Source: Rugosimonospora africana (lineage in GTDB: Bacteria; Actinomycetota; Actinomycetes; Mycobacteriales; Micromonosporaceae). Taken from it: a stretch of 64,000 bases of DNA. Where the stretch lies: positions 102,024 through 166,023 of the forward strand of contig NZ_BONZ01000055.1 of NCBI RefSeq assembly GCF_016862975.1, given 5' to 3'. A program made the position numbers and the translations under genes. Shown here in pieces: positions 31,699-39,591 of this stretch (positions are counted from its first letter, which is position 1; every line of letters begins with the position of its first letter). The notes beneath the pieces are model-generated. The model worked only from the letters and a program-made list of their open reading frames with translations, did not search any database and was not told the origin of the DNA.

Positions 31699-33816
31699 GT
31701 GACGCGCGAAGACGTTCGCAGCGCAGCGGCCGCCGTGGGTGCCGACCCGGTGCGGCTGGAGGGCCGGGACAAGGTGACCGGCACGGCGCGCTACGCGTAC
31801 GAGTATCCGGTCTCGGAGGCGCTCTACGCCTGGCCGGTCGCGTCGCCGTTCACGAAGGGCCGGCTGACGCTGGTGAACCCGGACGAGGCGCTGGCCGCAC
31901 GCGGTGTGCTGGCAGTGCTGTGGCACTCCAACGCGTACCGGTTGCAGTCCCGCGAGAACGAGGAACTGTACCTGCTCCAGGAGCCGACGATCGCGTACCG
32001 GGGGCAGTTCGTCGCCCTGGTCGTCGCGGACACTCTGGAAGCGGCCCGGCACGGCGCCGACCTGGTGGTCCTCGAAGCGGACACGCAGCCGCACGACGCG
32101 GTGCTCACCGACCGGCATCCGGGACTGTACCGGCCGGTCCGGGTCAACGGCGGCTTCCAGTCCGACACGGCCGTGGGCGACTTCGACGCCGGCATGGCGG
32201 GCGCGGCGGTACGCGTCGACGAACGGTACGAGACGCCGGCGGAGCACAACAACCCGATGGAGCCGCACGCGAGCATCGCCTGGTGGGACGGCGACGAGCT
32301 GACCGTGTACGACTCGACGCAGTACCCGACCGCGGTCGCGGAGGGCCTGGCCGGCCTGTTCGGGATCGAGACGCAGTCGGTGCGGGTACTCGCCGAGCAC
32401 ATCGGGGGCGGCTTCGGTGTCAAGGGCGGGAATCCGCGCCCTGCCGTCGTGCTGGCCGCGATGGCCGCCCGGCACGTCGGCCACCCGGTGAAGGTGGCGC
32501 TGACCCGCCAGCACCAGTTCGCGAACGTCGGGTACCGCACGCCGACGATCCAGCGGGTACGGCTGGGCGCGGACGCCTCCGGCCAACTGACGGCGATCGG
32601 CCACGACGCGATCAGCCAGAGCTCCGAGGTTCAGGAGTTCGCCGAGCAGACCGCGGTGCTCACCCGGTGGATGTACGCCGGACCGCACCGGCGCACGACG
32701 CATCGGCTGGTCCGGCTCGACGTCCCGACGCCGGCCTGGATGCGCGCGCCCGGCGAGACACCGGGCTCGTTCGCGCTGGAGTCGGCGCTGGACGAGCTGG
32801 CCATGGCCGGCGGCTGGGACCCGGTGGAGTTGCGCATCCGCAACGACGCGGAGCTGGAGCCGGAGAACGGGCTGCGGTACAGCAGCCGCAACCTGGTGGC
32901 CTGCCTACGCGAGGGGGCGCGCCGGTTCGGTTGGGAGCGGCGGGATCCGAGGCCACGCGCACACCGCGACGGTGACTGGCTGATCGGCACCGGAATGGCC
33001 TCCTCCAGCCTGCAGGCACGCGCCCAACCCAGCACGGCGACCGTCCGGGCGCATCCGGACGGGCACTTCCACGTGCTGGTCAACGCGGTCGACATCGGGA
33101 CCGGCGCGCGTACCGCGTTGTGGCAGATCGCGGTGGACGAACTGGGCGTCGCTCCGGAGCGGGTACGGATCAGCATCGGTGACTCGTCGATCGGGCGGGC
33201 GCAGGGTGCCGGTGGCTCACTGGGCACCGCGTCCTGGGGCTGGGCGGTCACGAAGGCGTGCCGCGAACTGTGCGAACAGCTCAAGCGGGACCACCGCGGG
33301 TCGGTACCGGCGGCCGGGCTTGAGGTGAGCGCGGACACCACCGCCGACCTCAAGACGCTGCAGCCGTACGCGCGGTACTCGTTCGGGGCGCAGTTCTGCC
33401 AGGTACGGGTGGACCTGGACACCGGCGAGGTGCGGGTGGACCGGATGCTCGGGGCGTTCGCGGCGGGGCGGATCGTGAACCCGCGCATGGCGCGCTCGCA
33501 GCTGATCGGCGCGATGACCATGGGGATGTCCATGGCGCTGCTGGAAGAGGGTGTGCTCGACACCCAGTACGGCGCCTATGTCAACCGCGACTTCGCCACG
33601 TACCACATCGCGGCCTGCGCGGACGTGCCCGCCATCGAGACGTACCTGATGGACGAGGAGGACACCCACCTGAATCCGATGGGTGTCAAGGGCGTCGGCG
33701 AACTCGGCATCGTCGGCGCGGCGGCCGCTGTCGCGAACGCGGTGTACCACGCGACCGGCGTGCGCGTGCGGGAGCTGCCGATCCGGCTGGACAAACTGCT
33801 CGACCAGCTGGGCTGA
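31699..33816 (+). CDS. Molybdopterin-binding large subunit of a xanthine-dehydrogenase-family enzyme (orphan)
   Basis: This 705-residue protein spans both molybdopterin-binding domains. It starts 'PVRLEGRDKVTGTARYAYEYPVSEALYAWPV' and contains 'EHNNPMEPHASIAWWDGD', 'EHIGGGFGVKGG' and 'APGETPGSFALESALDELA'. The C-terminal 'GVKGVGELGIVGAAAAVANA' holds the catalytic-type Glu. It resembles the PaoC/YagR type. These enzymes need a 2Fe-2S subunit and a FAD subunit encoded next door; neither is present on either side, where genes run the other way. A GTG start with GAAGGCGGG upstream is used. Substrate unknown. Confidence 0.85.
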   Translation: MTREDVRSAAAAVGADPVRLEGRDKVTGTARYAYEYPVSEALYAWPVASPFTKGRLTLVNPDEALAARGVLAVLWHSNAYRLQSRENEELYLLQEPTIAYRGQFVALVVADTLEAARHGADLVVLEADTQPHDAVLTDRHPGLYRPVRVNGGFQSDTAVGDFDAGMAGAAVRVDERYETPAEHNNPMEPHASIAWWDGDELTVYDSTQYPTAVAEGLAGLFGIETQSVRVLAEHIGGGFGVKGGNPRPAVVLAAMAARHVGHPVKVALTRQHQFANVGYRTPTIQRVRLGADASGQLTAIGHDAISQSSEVQEFAEQTAVLTRWMYAGPHRRTTHRLVRLDVPTPAWMRAPGETPGSFALESALDELAMAGGWDPVELRIRNDAELEPENGLRYSSRNLVACLREGARRFGWERRDPRPRAHRDGDWLIGTGMASSSLQARAQPSTATVRAHPDGHFHVLVNAVDIGTGARTALWQIAVDELGVAPERVRISIGDSSIGRAQGAGGSLGTASWGWAVTKACRELCEQLKRDHRGSVPAAGLEVSADTTADLKTLQPYARYSFGAQFCQVRVDLDTGEVRVDRMLGAFAAGRIVNPRMARSQLIGAMTMGMSMALLEEGVLDTQYGAYVNRDFATYHIAACADVPAIETYLMDEEDTHLNPMGVKGVGELGIVGAAAAVANAVYHATGVRVRELPIRLDKLLDQLG

Positions 33817-33871
33817 GCCGCGGAACGCCGAGTCGTGGGAGTCCAGCGCGGGCCTGCCTGCTGGGAACAGC

Positions 33872-33904
33872 GCGGGCCCGGCCGGACTGACCGGCCGAGC
33901 CCGC
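33872..33904. terminator. Bidirectional hairpin
   Basis: GCGGGCCCGGCCGG (33872-33885) pairs with CCGGCCGAGCCCGC (33891-33904) with one mismatch and a 5-nt loop. It sits between the converging molybdenum-enzyme and ABC-ATPase genes. Confidence 0.8.
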
Positions 33905-33909
33905 TCTGC

Positions 33910-35040
33910 TCAGGCGGCCTCGACCACGACCGGCACCGGTCGCAGCTCGATCCGTACCGCCGTGCCGGGCGCCAGCTCCGGCAGCAGCGCACTGGCGACC
34001 TGAGCGACGACCATGGTCTCGTCGGGCATGGCCACGGACACCCGGCTGGTCGGGCCGAGGAAGCTGGCCGCGAGTACCCGACCCCTGCCGTCCGGGTCGA
34101 CGGCGAGGTCGACGGCCTCCGGCCGGACCAGCGCGTTGACGGCGCCGGAGCCGATGCCGCTCGCGGCGCCGGGCACCAGGGGCAGCGCCGTGCCCAGCAC
34201 CTCGACGCGGTCGCCGGAGACCGTGCCGGGAAGCCGGTTGGACAACCCGACGAAGTCCGCGACGAACGCGGTCGACGGCCGCTGGTACACCTCATCGGGC
34301 GGGCCCAACTGCTCCAGCCGGCCGGCGCGCATGACGCCGACCCGGTCGGCGACGGCCAGGGCCTCCTCCTGGTCGTGCGTGACGAACAGGGTGGTGGTGC
34401 CGACCTCCAGCTGGATCCGGCGGATCTCGTCGCGCAACTGCACGCGGACCTTCGCGTCCAGCGCGGACAGCGGCTCGTCGAGCAGCAGCACCTGTGGCTG
34501 GATGGCCAGCGCGCGAGCCAGCGCGACGCGCTGCTGCTGGCCGCCGGACAACTGGTGCGGGTACCGGTCGGCGTGCGTCCCGATGCCGACCAGGTCGAGC
34601 ATGGCGCCGGCCCGCTCCCGCCGCTGCGCCGACCGTACCCGCCGCAGCCCCAGCCCGAACTCCACGTTCTGCAACGCGGTCAGGTGCGGGAACAGGCTGT
34701 ACGCCTGGAACACCATGCCCATGTCCCGGCGGTTGGCCGGTAGTTCGGTGATGTCCTTGCCACCGACCAGTACCCGACCGGAGTCGGCGTCCTCCAGCCC
34801 GGCGAGCACGCGCAGGGCCGTGGTCTTTCCGCAACCGGACGGGCCGAGCAGTGCGATCAGCTCGCCTGGTGCCATCTCGAGGTCGAGGTTGTCCAGCGCC
34901 TGGACGCCGCCGAACCTGCGGCGCAGCCCGTTCAGGTGCACCGCGACGCTGTTGCTGGTCGGGGTCGGGACGGTATCGCGGCCGCCAGCGGCGCCGACGG
35001 AGGAGGCATCGCGGTCAAGCGGCCGCTCCTGGAAAGTCAC
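33910..35040 (-). CDS. ABC transporter ATPase, PotA/FbpC-type with TOBE domain
   Basis: This 376-residue ATPase has Walker A 'LLGPSGCGKTTALRVLAG', Q-loop 'MGMVFQAYSLFPH', signature 'LSGGQQQRVALARALA', Walker B 'VLLLDEPLSALDAKVR' and the switch His in 'LFVTHDQEEA', then a TOBE-type regulatory end. This type powers import of polyamines, ferric iron or phosphonates. The GTG at 35040 overlaps the stop of the permease gene as GTGA. It is the last gene of the leftward operon. Confidence 0.92.
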   Translation of the reverse strand: MTFQERPLDRDASSVGAAGGRDTVPTPTSNSVAVHLNGLRRRFGGVQALDNLDLEMAPGELIALLGPSGCGKTTALRVLAGLEDADSGRVLVGGKDITELPANRRDMGMVFQAYSLFPHLTALQNVEFGLGLRRVRSAQRRERAGAMLDLVGIGTHADRYPHQLSGGQQQRVALARALAIQPQVLLLDEPLSALDAKVRVQLRDEIRRIQLEVGTTTLFVTHDQEEALAVADRVGVMRAGRLEQLGPPDEVYQRPSTAFVADFVGLSNRLPGTVSGDRVEVLGTALPLVPGAASGIGSGAVNALVRPEAVDLAVDPDGRGRVLAASFLGPTSRVSVAMPDETMVVAQVASALLPELAPGTAVRIELRPVPVVVEAA

Positions 35041-35867
35041 GAGGTCTCCCGGATGGATCGTCGGTTCTGCCCCCGCCGCCGGCCGGCGAACGAGAGCGCG
35101 AAGAGCAGGATGAACGCGAGGACCAGTGCGGCCAGCGAGACCGCGACGGACATGGTCGCGCTGCTCTTGCCGAGCAGTTCCACGGCGACCTGGAGGTTGG
35201 TCCGGTTGAGCAGCGAGGCGATGGTGAACTCGCCCAGTACCAGAGCGACGGTGAGGAACGACGCGGACAGCACCGCCGAGCGGATGTTCGGCAGCACGAC
35301 TCGCCACATCACCGTGCCCCAGCTGGAGCCCAGGCTCCGGGCGGCCTCGGAGAGGGTCTTCACGTCGATGCCGGACAGCCCGGCGTCGATGGCCCGGTAC
35401 GCGTAGGGCAGCACCAGGACGGTGTAGGCGAAGGTCAGCGTCATCGGCGAGCCGCCCAGGAAGTACGTCACCCAGGCGTATACCGGGGCGAGCCCGACGA
35501 CCAGCACGATCGCCGGAATGGTCAGCGGCAGCAGGCAGATGAACTCGATGACCCGGCGCAGCCAGGGCAGCCGCAGCCGCACCCAGACCACGGTCGGTAC
35601 CAGCAGCACCAGCATCAGCGCCACGGTGAGCAGGACCAGCTCGCCCGAGGACCGCATGCCGGTCCACAGGTCTGGGTAGGTCGAGGCGAGCTGCGGCCAG
35701 TCGAAGAACTGCCGCCACGTCTCGAAGGTGTAGTGGCCATCGGGTTCGCGGATGGTGAACATGAGCATCGCGAACAGCGGTACCAGGAAGAACAGGCCCA
35801 GCACGATGACGACGATCCAGCGGAACGCCCGCTGCTTGCGCGCCCTGCGCGCGGTCACCCCAGCCAT
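35037..35867 (-). CDS. ABC transporter permease (PotC-type)
   Basis: This 276-residue permease has six spans. It begins 'RAFRWIVVIVLGLFFLVPLFAMLMFTI' and has the docking loop 'TLSEAARSLGSSWGTVMWRVVLPNI'. The ATG at 35867 has AGAGGA 8 bp upstream. It overlaps both neighbours, so the cassette is tightly coupled. Confidence 0.88.
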   Translation of the reverse strand: MAGVTARRARKQRAFRWIVVIVLGLFFLVPLFAMLMFTIREPDGHYTFETWRQFFDWPQLASTYPDLWTGMRSSGELVLLTVALMLVLLVPTVVWVRLRLPWLRRVIEFICLLPLTIPAIVLVVGLAPVYAWVTYFLGGSPMTLTFAYTVLVLPYAYRAIDAGLSGIDVKTLSEAARSLGSSWGTVMWRVVLPNIRSAVLSASFLTVALVLGEFTIASLLNRTNLQVAVELLGKSSATMSVAVSLAALVLAFILLFALSFAGRRRGQNRRSIRETS

Positions 35868-36790
35868 CGTGACGTCCTCTTCTGCAGGTAGGCGTACAAC
35901 CACATGACCACGGCGACCACGACGACCATGCCGAGCGCCATCGCCTTGCCGAGGTTCTGTTGGCCGAGGACGACCTCGCTGGTCAGCGCGCTGCGGATCT
36001 GCAGCGGCACGATCGGGCTGCCCTGGCTGACCAGTGCGGCGGCGGTGGCGTACGCGGAGAACGCGTTGGCGAACAGCAGCAGTGTCGAGCCGAGGAACGC
36101 CGGGGCGAGCAGCGGCATGGCGACCCGCCGCCAGTACTGCCAGGTCGACCCGCCGAGGCTCTCCGTCGCCTCCCTCCACTGTGGACGGATGCCGTCCAGG
36201 GCGGGCAGGAACACGATGACCATCAACGGGATCTGGAAGTAGGTGTAGACGAGCATGAGGCCCGGCAGGTCGAACAGCCACACCCCGCCCGAGTAGAGGT
36301 CGATGCCGAGCTGGTCCTTCAGGAACAGCGTGACGAAGCCGGAGAGGCCGATCGTCGCGATGAACGCGAAGGCGAGCATGACGCCGCCGAACTGGGCCAG
36401 CACGCCGCAGGCCGAGGTGACCAGCCGGCGCAGGATGCCGTCCGGCTTCGCGGTGACCAGCGCGTAGGCGAGCAGCGCGCCGAGGATCGCCCCGATGACC
36501 GCGGTGACCGCGGACAGCAGGATGCTGCGTACGAACGCGTCGACGATGTACCCGTCGCCCAGGGCGGACAGGTTGTCCAGCGTCGGGCGCCCGTCATTGC
36601 TGCCGAACGCGCCGACCGCCACCACCAGTGTGGGGATGACCAGAAACACCACGATGAACGCGAAGAACGGTACGACGCCGGTGAGCTGCCGGCCCCGGCG
36701 CCAGCCGGCCCGCCACTTGGCGGAGGCTGGCACCGGGTCCCGGTGCTGGTCGACCGGTGCCGCATCGGGCTGATGGGCAACCGTGGTCAT
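35855..36790 (-). CDS. ABC transporter permease (PotB-type)
   Basis: This 311-residue permease has a His/Pro-rich cytosolic tail. Its first span reads 'LTGVVPFFAFIVVFLVIPTLVVAVGAFGS', five further spans follow, and the docking loop is 'QWREATESLGGSTWQYWRRVAMPLLAP'. It starts 8 bp after the binding-protein stop codon and overlaps the next permease by 13 bp. With the second permease it forms the channel of a PotABCD-like importer. Confidence 0.88.
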   Translation of the reverse strand: MTTVAHQPDAAPVDQHRDPVPASAKWRAGWRRGRQLTGVVPFFAFIVVFLVIPTLVVAVGAFGSNDGRPTLDNLSALGDGYIVDAFVRSILLSAVTAVIGAILGALLAYALVTAKPDGILRRLVTSACGVLAQFGGVMLAFAFIATIGLSGFVTLFLKDQLGIDLYSGGVWLFDLPGLMLVYTYFQIPLMVIVFLPALDGIRPQWREATESLGGSTWQYWRRVAMPLLAPAFLGSTLLLFANAFSAYATAAALVSQGSPIVPLQIRSALTSEVVLGQQNLGKAMALGMVVVVAVVMWLYAYLQKRTSRWLG

Positions 36791-36797
36791 CGTCGCG

Positions 36798-37931
36798 TCA
36801 GCCCACTGCCTTGGCCCAGTTGGACGTCAGGTACGTGGTGGCCTTGGCGGTCTGGTCCTGGGTCAGGAACACCGGGTCACCGGTGACCGGCGGCAGGGCC
36901 GAGAACGCGGCCTGGTCGATGCTGCCGGCCTTCTGCATGGCGTCCTCGCGCACCGGGCGGGCGCCGCCCGCGAGCCACAGGTTCTGGCCCTGGTCGCTGT
37001 AGAGGAACTCCTCCCACAGCCGGGCCGCGGCCGGGTGCGGGGCGCCCTTGCTGATGGCCTGGACGTAGTAGGAGCCGACCACGGCGTTCTGCGGTACGAC
37101 GACCTTCCAGTTCACCTTGCCCTGCAGCGACTTGGACTGCGCCACGTTCAGGTAGTCCCAGTCGATGACGACCGGGGTCTGTCCGGACTCGATGGTCGCC
37201 GGGGTCGGGTCGACCGGCAGGAAGTTGCCCGCCTTCTTCAACTGGCTGAAGAAGTCCACGCCCTTGGAGATGTCGTCGGCGGAGCCGCCGTTGCCCAGCG
37301 CCGCCATGGCCACGCCGCTGAACGCCGCGCCGGCCTGGGTCGGGTCGCCGTTGAGCGCGACCTTGCCCTTGTAGCCGGAACCGAGCAGGTCGGTCACCTT
37401 GGTCGGGGCCGGCACCTTGGAGGCGTCGTACCCGATCGACATGTAGCCGCCGTAGTCGTTGATCCAGTCGCCGTTGGCGTCCTTGAGGTCGTCCGGGACG
37501 TCACCCCAGGTCGAGACCTGGTACGGCGCGAACAACGAGGTGTTCTTGAGCGCGACGGCGGTGCCGAGGTCGAAGACGTCCGGTGCGCCGCCCTGGCCCT
37601 TGAGCTGGTTCGCCGCGTTGATCTCGTCCTGGCTCGCGGCGTCCGGCTGCGCGGAGTTCACCTTGATGCCGTACTTGTCGGTGAACGCCTTGATGATGTT
37701 TCCGTAGTTGGCCCAGTCCGGCGGCAGCGCGATGACGTTGAGCTGCCCCTCCTTCTTGGCGGCGGCGACCAGCTTGTCCATGCCGCCGAGGTCGGCGGCG
37801 CTGGTCGCGCTCGCGGCGCTTCCGGAACCGCCGCTGTCACTGCTCTTGGTGGGCGGAGCGCAGGCCGCAATGGCCAGGGCCAGCCCGGCTACCGTGAGTA
37901 GCACGGGGCCACGGGCAATCCAGGTTCGCAC
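36798..37931 (-). CDS. ABC transporter substrate-binding lipoprotein (PotD/Fbp-type)
   Basis: This 377-residue protein has a lipoprotein signal (GPVLLTVAGLALAIAACAPP; Cys24), a Ser/Gly linker and a type II binding fold ('LVAAAKKEGQLNVIALPPDWANYGNIIKAFTDKYGIKVNSAQP', 'PVVIDWDYLNVAQSK', 'SKGAPHPAAARLWEEFLYSDQGQNLWL'). The family binds polyamines, iron or aminophosphonates. Position within the choline/betaine island suggests a quaternary amine or polyamine, which is only an inference. The GTG at 37931 has AGGAGGA 6 bp upstream. The next ~260 bp upstream hold TTGCG-type elements. Confidence 0.87.
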   Translation of the reverse strand: MRTWIARGPVLLTVAGLALAIAACAPPTKSSDSGGSGSAASATSAADLGGMDKLVAAAKKEGQLNVIALPPDWANYGNIIKAFTDKYGIKVNSAQPDAASQDEINAANQLKGQGGAPDVFDLGTAVALKNTSLFAPYQVSTWGDVPDDLKDANGDWINDYGGYMSIGYDASKVPAPTKVTDLLGSGYKGKVALNGDPTQAGAAFSGVAMAALGNGGSADDISKGVDFFSQLKKAGNFLPVDPTPATIESGQTPVVIDWDYLNVAQSKSLQGKVNWKVVVPQNAVVGSYYVQAISKGAPHPAAARLWEEFLYSDQGQNLWLAGGARPVREDAMQKAGSIDQAAFSALPPVTGDPVFLTQDQTAKATTYLTSNWAKAVG

Positions 37932-37949
37932 GGGGGTCCTCCTAGAACG

Positions 37950-37998
37950 ATTGCGTGCACAATTCTTGATCGAACGCCGCGCGTGTTGCGTATCGCGC
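37950..37998. promoter_or_regulatory. TTGCG-type elements upstream of the PotABCD-like operon
   Basis: ATTGCGTGCACAAT (37950-37963) and GTTGCGTATCGCGC (37985-37998) lie just before the leftward operon. The second is close to GTTGCGTAACACGC (39232) and GTTGCGGTATGCGC (55356) found at other island promoters. This hints that the importer belongs to the same regulon. Confidence 0.45.
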
Positions 37999-38192
37999 GA
38001 CACATGAGCGCATGGTGACGCGCCGTTCGACCACATCATGCCCGGGGAAATGCAGACGCTCCATGCCTCTGCGGTGAACGGACGGTGTAGGTCACCGTAC
38101 GTGTTTCTCGATCTCGAACTTTCGGGACGTCCGTACCACAACTAGGGGTACTCTCTCGACGAGAGGAGCCCCCCCGGACCTGAGGATGCGCA

Positions 38193-38522
38193 TTGCCATA
38201 TCTGCTGCTCGCCCTGGCTATCGGCACCGAGATCGGCGCAACGACGTTACTGAAAGTAGCCAACGGGTTTACTCGTTTGTGGCCATCAGTGGGTGTCGTG
38301 ATCGGCTACGTTCTGTCGTTCATCCTGCTCGGTCAGGTGCTCAAGTCCCTGCCGGTGAGCCTGGTTTACGCGATCTGGTCGGGGGCGGGTACGGCGGCGG
38401 TGGCGGCGATCGGTCTGGCACTCTTTCATGAGCCGGTGAGTTGGTTGAAGATCGGTGGGATCGCGCTGGTGATCGCTGGCGTGGTCGCACTCAATCTCGG
38501 CGGGGGGCACCAACATTCATGA
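38193..38522 (+). CDS. Small multidrug resistance (SMR) efflux protein
   Basis: This 109-residue protein has four spans and SMR motifs: 'PYLLLALAIGTEIGATTLLKVANGFTRLWPS' with the essential membrane Glu (residue 13), 'SLVYAIWSGAGTAAVAAIG' and 'WLKIGGIALVIAGVVALNLG'. SMR dimers export quaternary ammonium compounds or guanidinium by proton exchange. It uses a TTG start with GAGGA upstream. Its stop overlaps the ATG of a TetR gene (ATGA), so the two are coupled. A quaternary-amine substrate would suit the betaine genes that follow. Confidence 0.9.
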   Translation: MPYLLLALAIGTEIGATTLLKVANGFTRLWPSVGVVIGYVLSFILLGQVLKSLPVSLVYAIWSGAGTAAVAAIGLALFHEPVSWLKIGGIALVIAGVVALNLGGGHQHS

Positions 38523-39190
38523 CAACTGTTTCCGCTGTCGGCGCTGATTCCGCGGGCGGCGACTCTGGCGGGGAGTCGGGCGTCGCGTTCGACGGCCGGC
38601 GGGCCCGGGGTGCCGCCCGGCGCGGACAGATCGTCGAGGCGACGCTGCGCCTGATCGAGACCGGCGGCGTGGCCGCGGTCCGGCACCGCGCGGTGGCGAC
38701 GGCCGCGGGCGTACCGCTGGCCGCCACCACGTACTACTTCGCCACCCTGGACGACCTGCTCGTCGCCGCGTTGACCGAGGCCGCCGGGCGGTCGGCCGCC
38801 ACGATCCGGGCCTGGGCCGGTTCGCTCGTCCCGGGGGCGGACATGGCCGTCGCGCTCTGCGAACTGGTTGCCCGGCTGGCCGGCCCGGAACGCCGGGCGA
38901 CGATCGCGGAGTACGAGCTGTGCATGGCGGCGATGCGCCGTCCGGCACTGCTGCCGCTCGCCGAGGGGTGGGTGGAACTGCTGGTCGACGTGGTCCGCCC
39001 GCACATGGCCGACGACCTGTCCGCCCGGGTACTGGTCGCGGCGTTCGACGGACTGCTCATCGAGGCGCTGCTGGCGGTCGAGCCACCGACCGCGGAACGG
39101 ATGCTGCCGGTGGCGACCCGGCTTCTCGCGCACGGTGAGAAGAACGCCCGGCGGACGCGGCAGCGGCGAGAGGCGGCACGCCAGGGCTGA
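38519..39190 (+). CDS. TetR-family regulator
   Basis: This 223-residue protein has a TetR helix-turn-helix at about residues 26-70 ('GAARRGQIVEATLRLIETGGVAAVRHRAVATAAGVPLAATTYYFATLDDLL') and a helical ligand domain. It is translationally coupled to the SMR gene and probably represses it. It ends 11 bp before the promoter at 39202, which leaves open some influence on the Rieske operon. Confidence 0.88.
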   Translation: MTTVSAVGADSAGGDSGGESGVAFDGRRARGAARRGQIVEATLRLIETGGVAAVRHRAVATAAGVPLAATTYYFATLDDLLVAALTEAAGRSAATIRAWAGSLVPGADMAVALCELVARLAGPERRATIAEYELCMAAMRRPALLPLAEGWVELLVDVVRPHMADDLSARVLVAAFDGLLIEALLAVEPPTAERMLPVATRLLAHGEKNARRTRQRREAARQG

Positions 39191-39201
39191 CGCGTCGGGG
39201 G

Positions 39202-39267
39202 TTGACATCGGCGCCGGTCGACCCTGATTCTGTTGCGTAACACGCTACTTGTTCTACATTTCGCAAC
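39202..39267 (+). promoter_or_regulatory. Island promoter 1 with inverted TTGCG element
   Basis: TTGACA (39202-39207), 18 bp, then GATTCT (39226-39231). The bases GTTGCGTAACACGC follow at 39232-39245. A matching CGCAAC arm lies at 39262-39267, just before the Rieske gene. The same TTGACA-N18-GATTCTGTTGCG string occurs at 55326-55361 before the dimethylglycine dehydrogenase gene. Confidence 0.75.
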
Positions 39268-39276
39268 GAGGTCCGC

Positions 39277-39591
39277 GTGATCGCTGCCTGCCCGCTCGAA
39301 GCCCTGCCGCCGGGAGCGTCGTTCCGGCTCGACGGCGAAAACCCGATCGCCCTGTTCCGGACCGAGGACGGCCAGATATTCGCGATCGACGATACGTGTA
39401 CCCATCAGGACGCGTCGCTGTCCGACGGGTGGCTCGACGGCTGCGAAGTCGAGTGCCCGCTGCACAGCTCGCGGTTCGACCTGCGTACCGGTGAAGTCGA
39501 CGCGCCACCGGCGAAGCGTGCGGTGCGCACGCACCGGGTGGTCGTCGACGGCGGCACGGTGTTCGTCGAGCCATCGGGGTGCGACGGTTGA
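39277..39591 (+). CDS. Rieske-type ferredoxin (oxygenase electron carrier)
   Basis: This 104-residue soluble protein has the two Rieske cluster motifs, 'CTHQDASLSDG' (Cys-X-His) and 'CPLHSSRFDLRTGE' (Cys-X2-His), about 20 residues apart. It carries single electrons from a reductase to the oxygenase encoded two genes on. GTG start with ACGAGG upstream. Its stop codon falls inside the first codons of the reductase gene, so the two are coupled. Confidence 0.92.
   Translation: MIAACPLEALPPGASFRLDGENPIALFRTEDGQIFAIDDTCTHQDASLSDGWLDGCEVECPLHSSRFDLRTGEVDAPPAKRAVRTHRVVVDGGTVFVEPSGCDG

Noticed and set aside
38140..38192. Guanidine riboswitch (ykkC or mini-ykkC) before the SMR gene
   Set aside because: A CTAGGG string and a small hairpin are present, but the leader is short, a second ACGR-loop hairpin is missing and the conserved ykkC core is not found.
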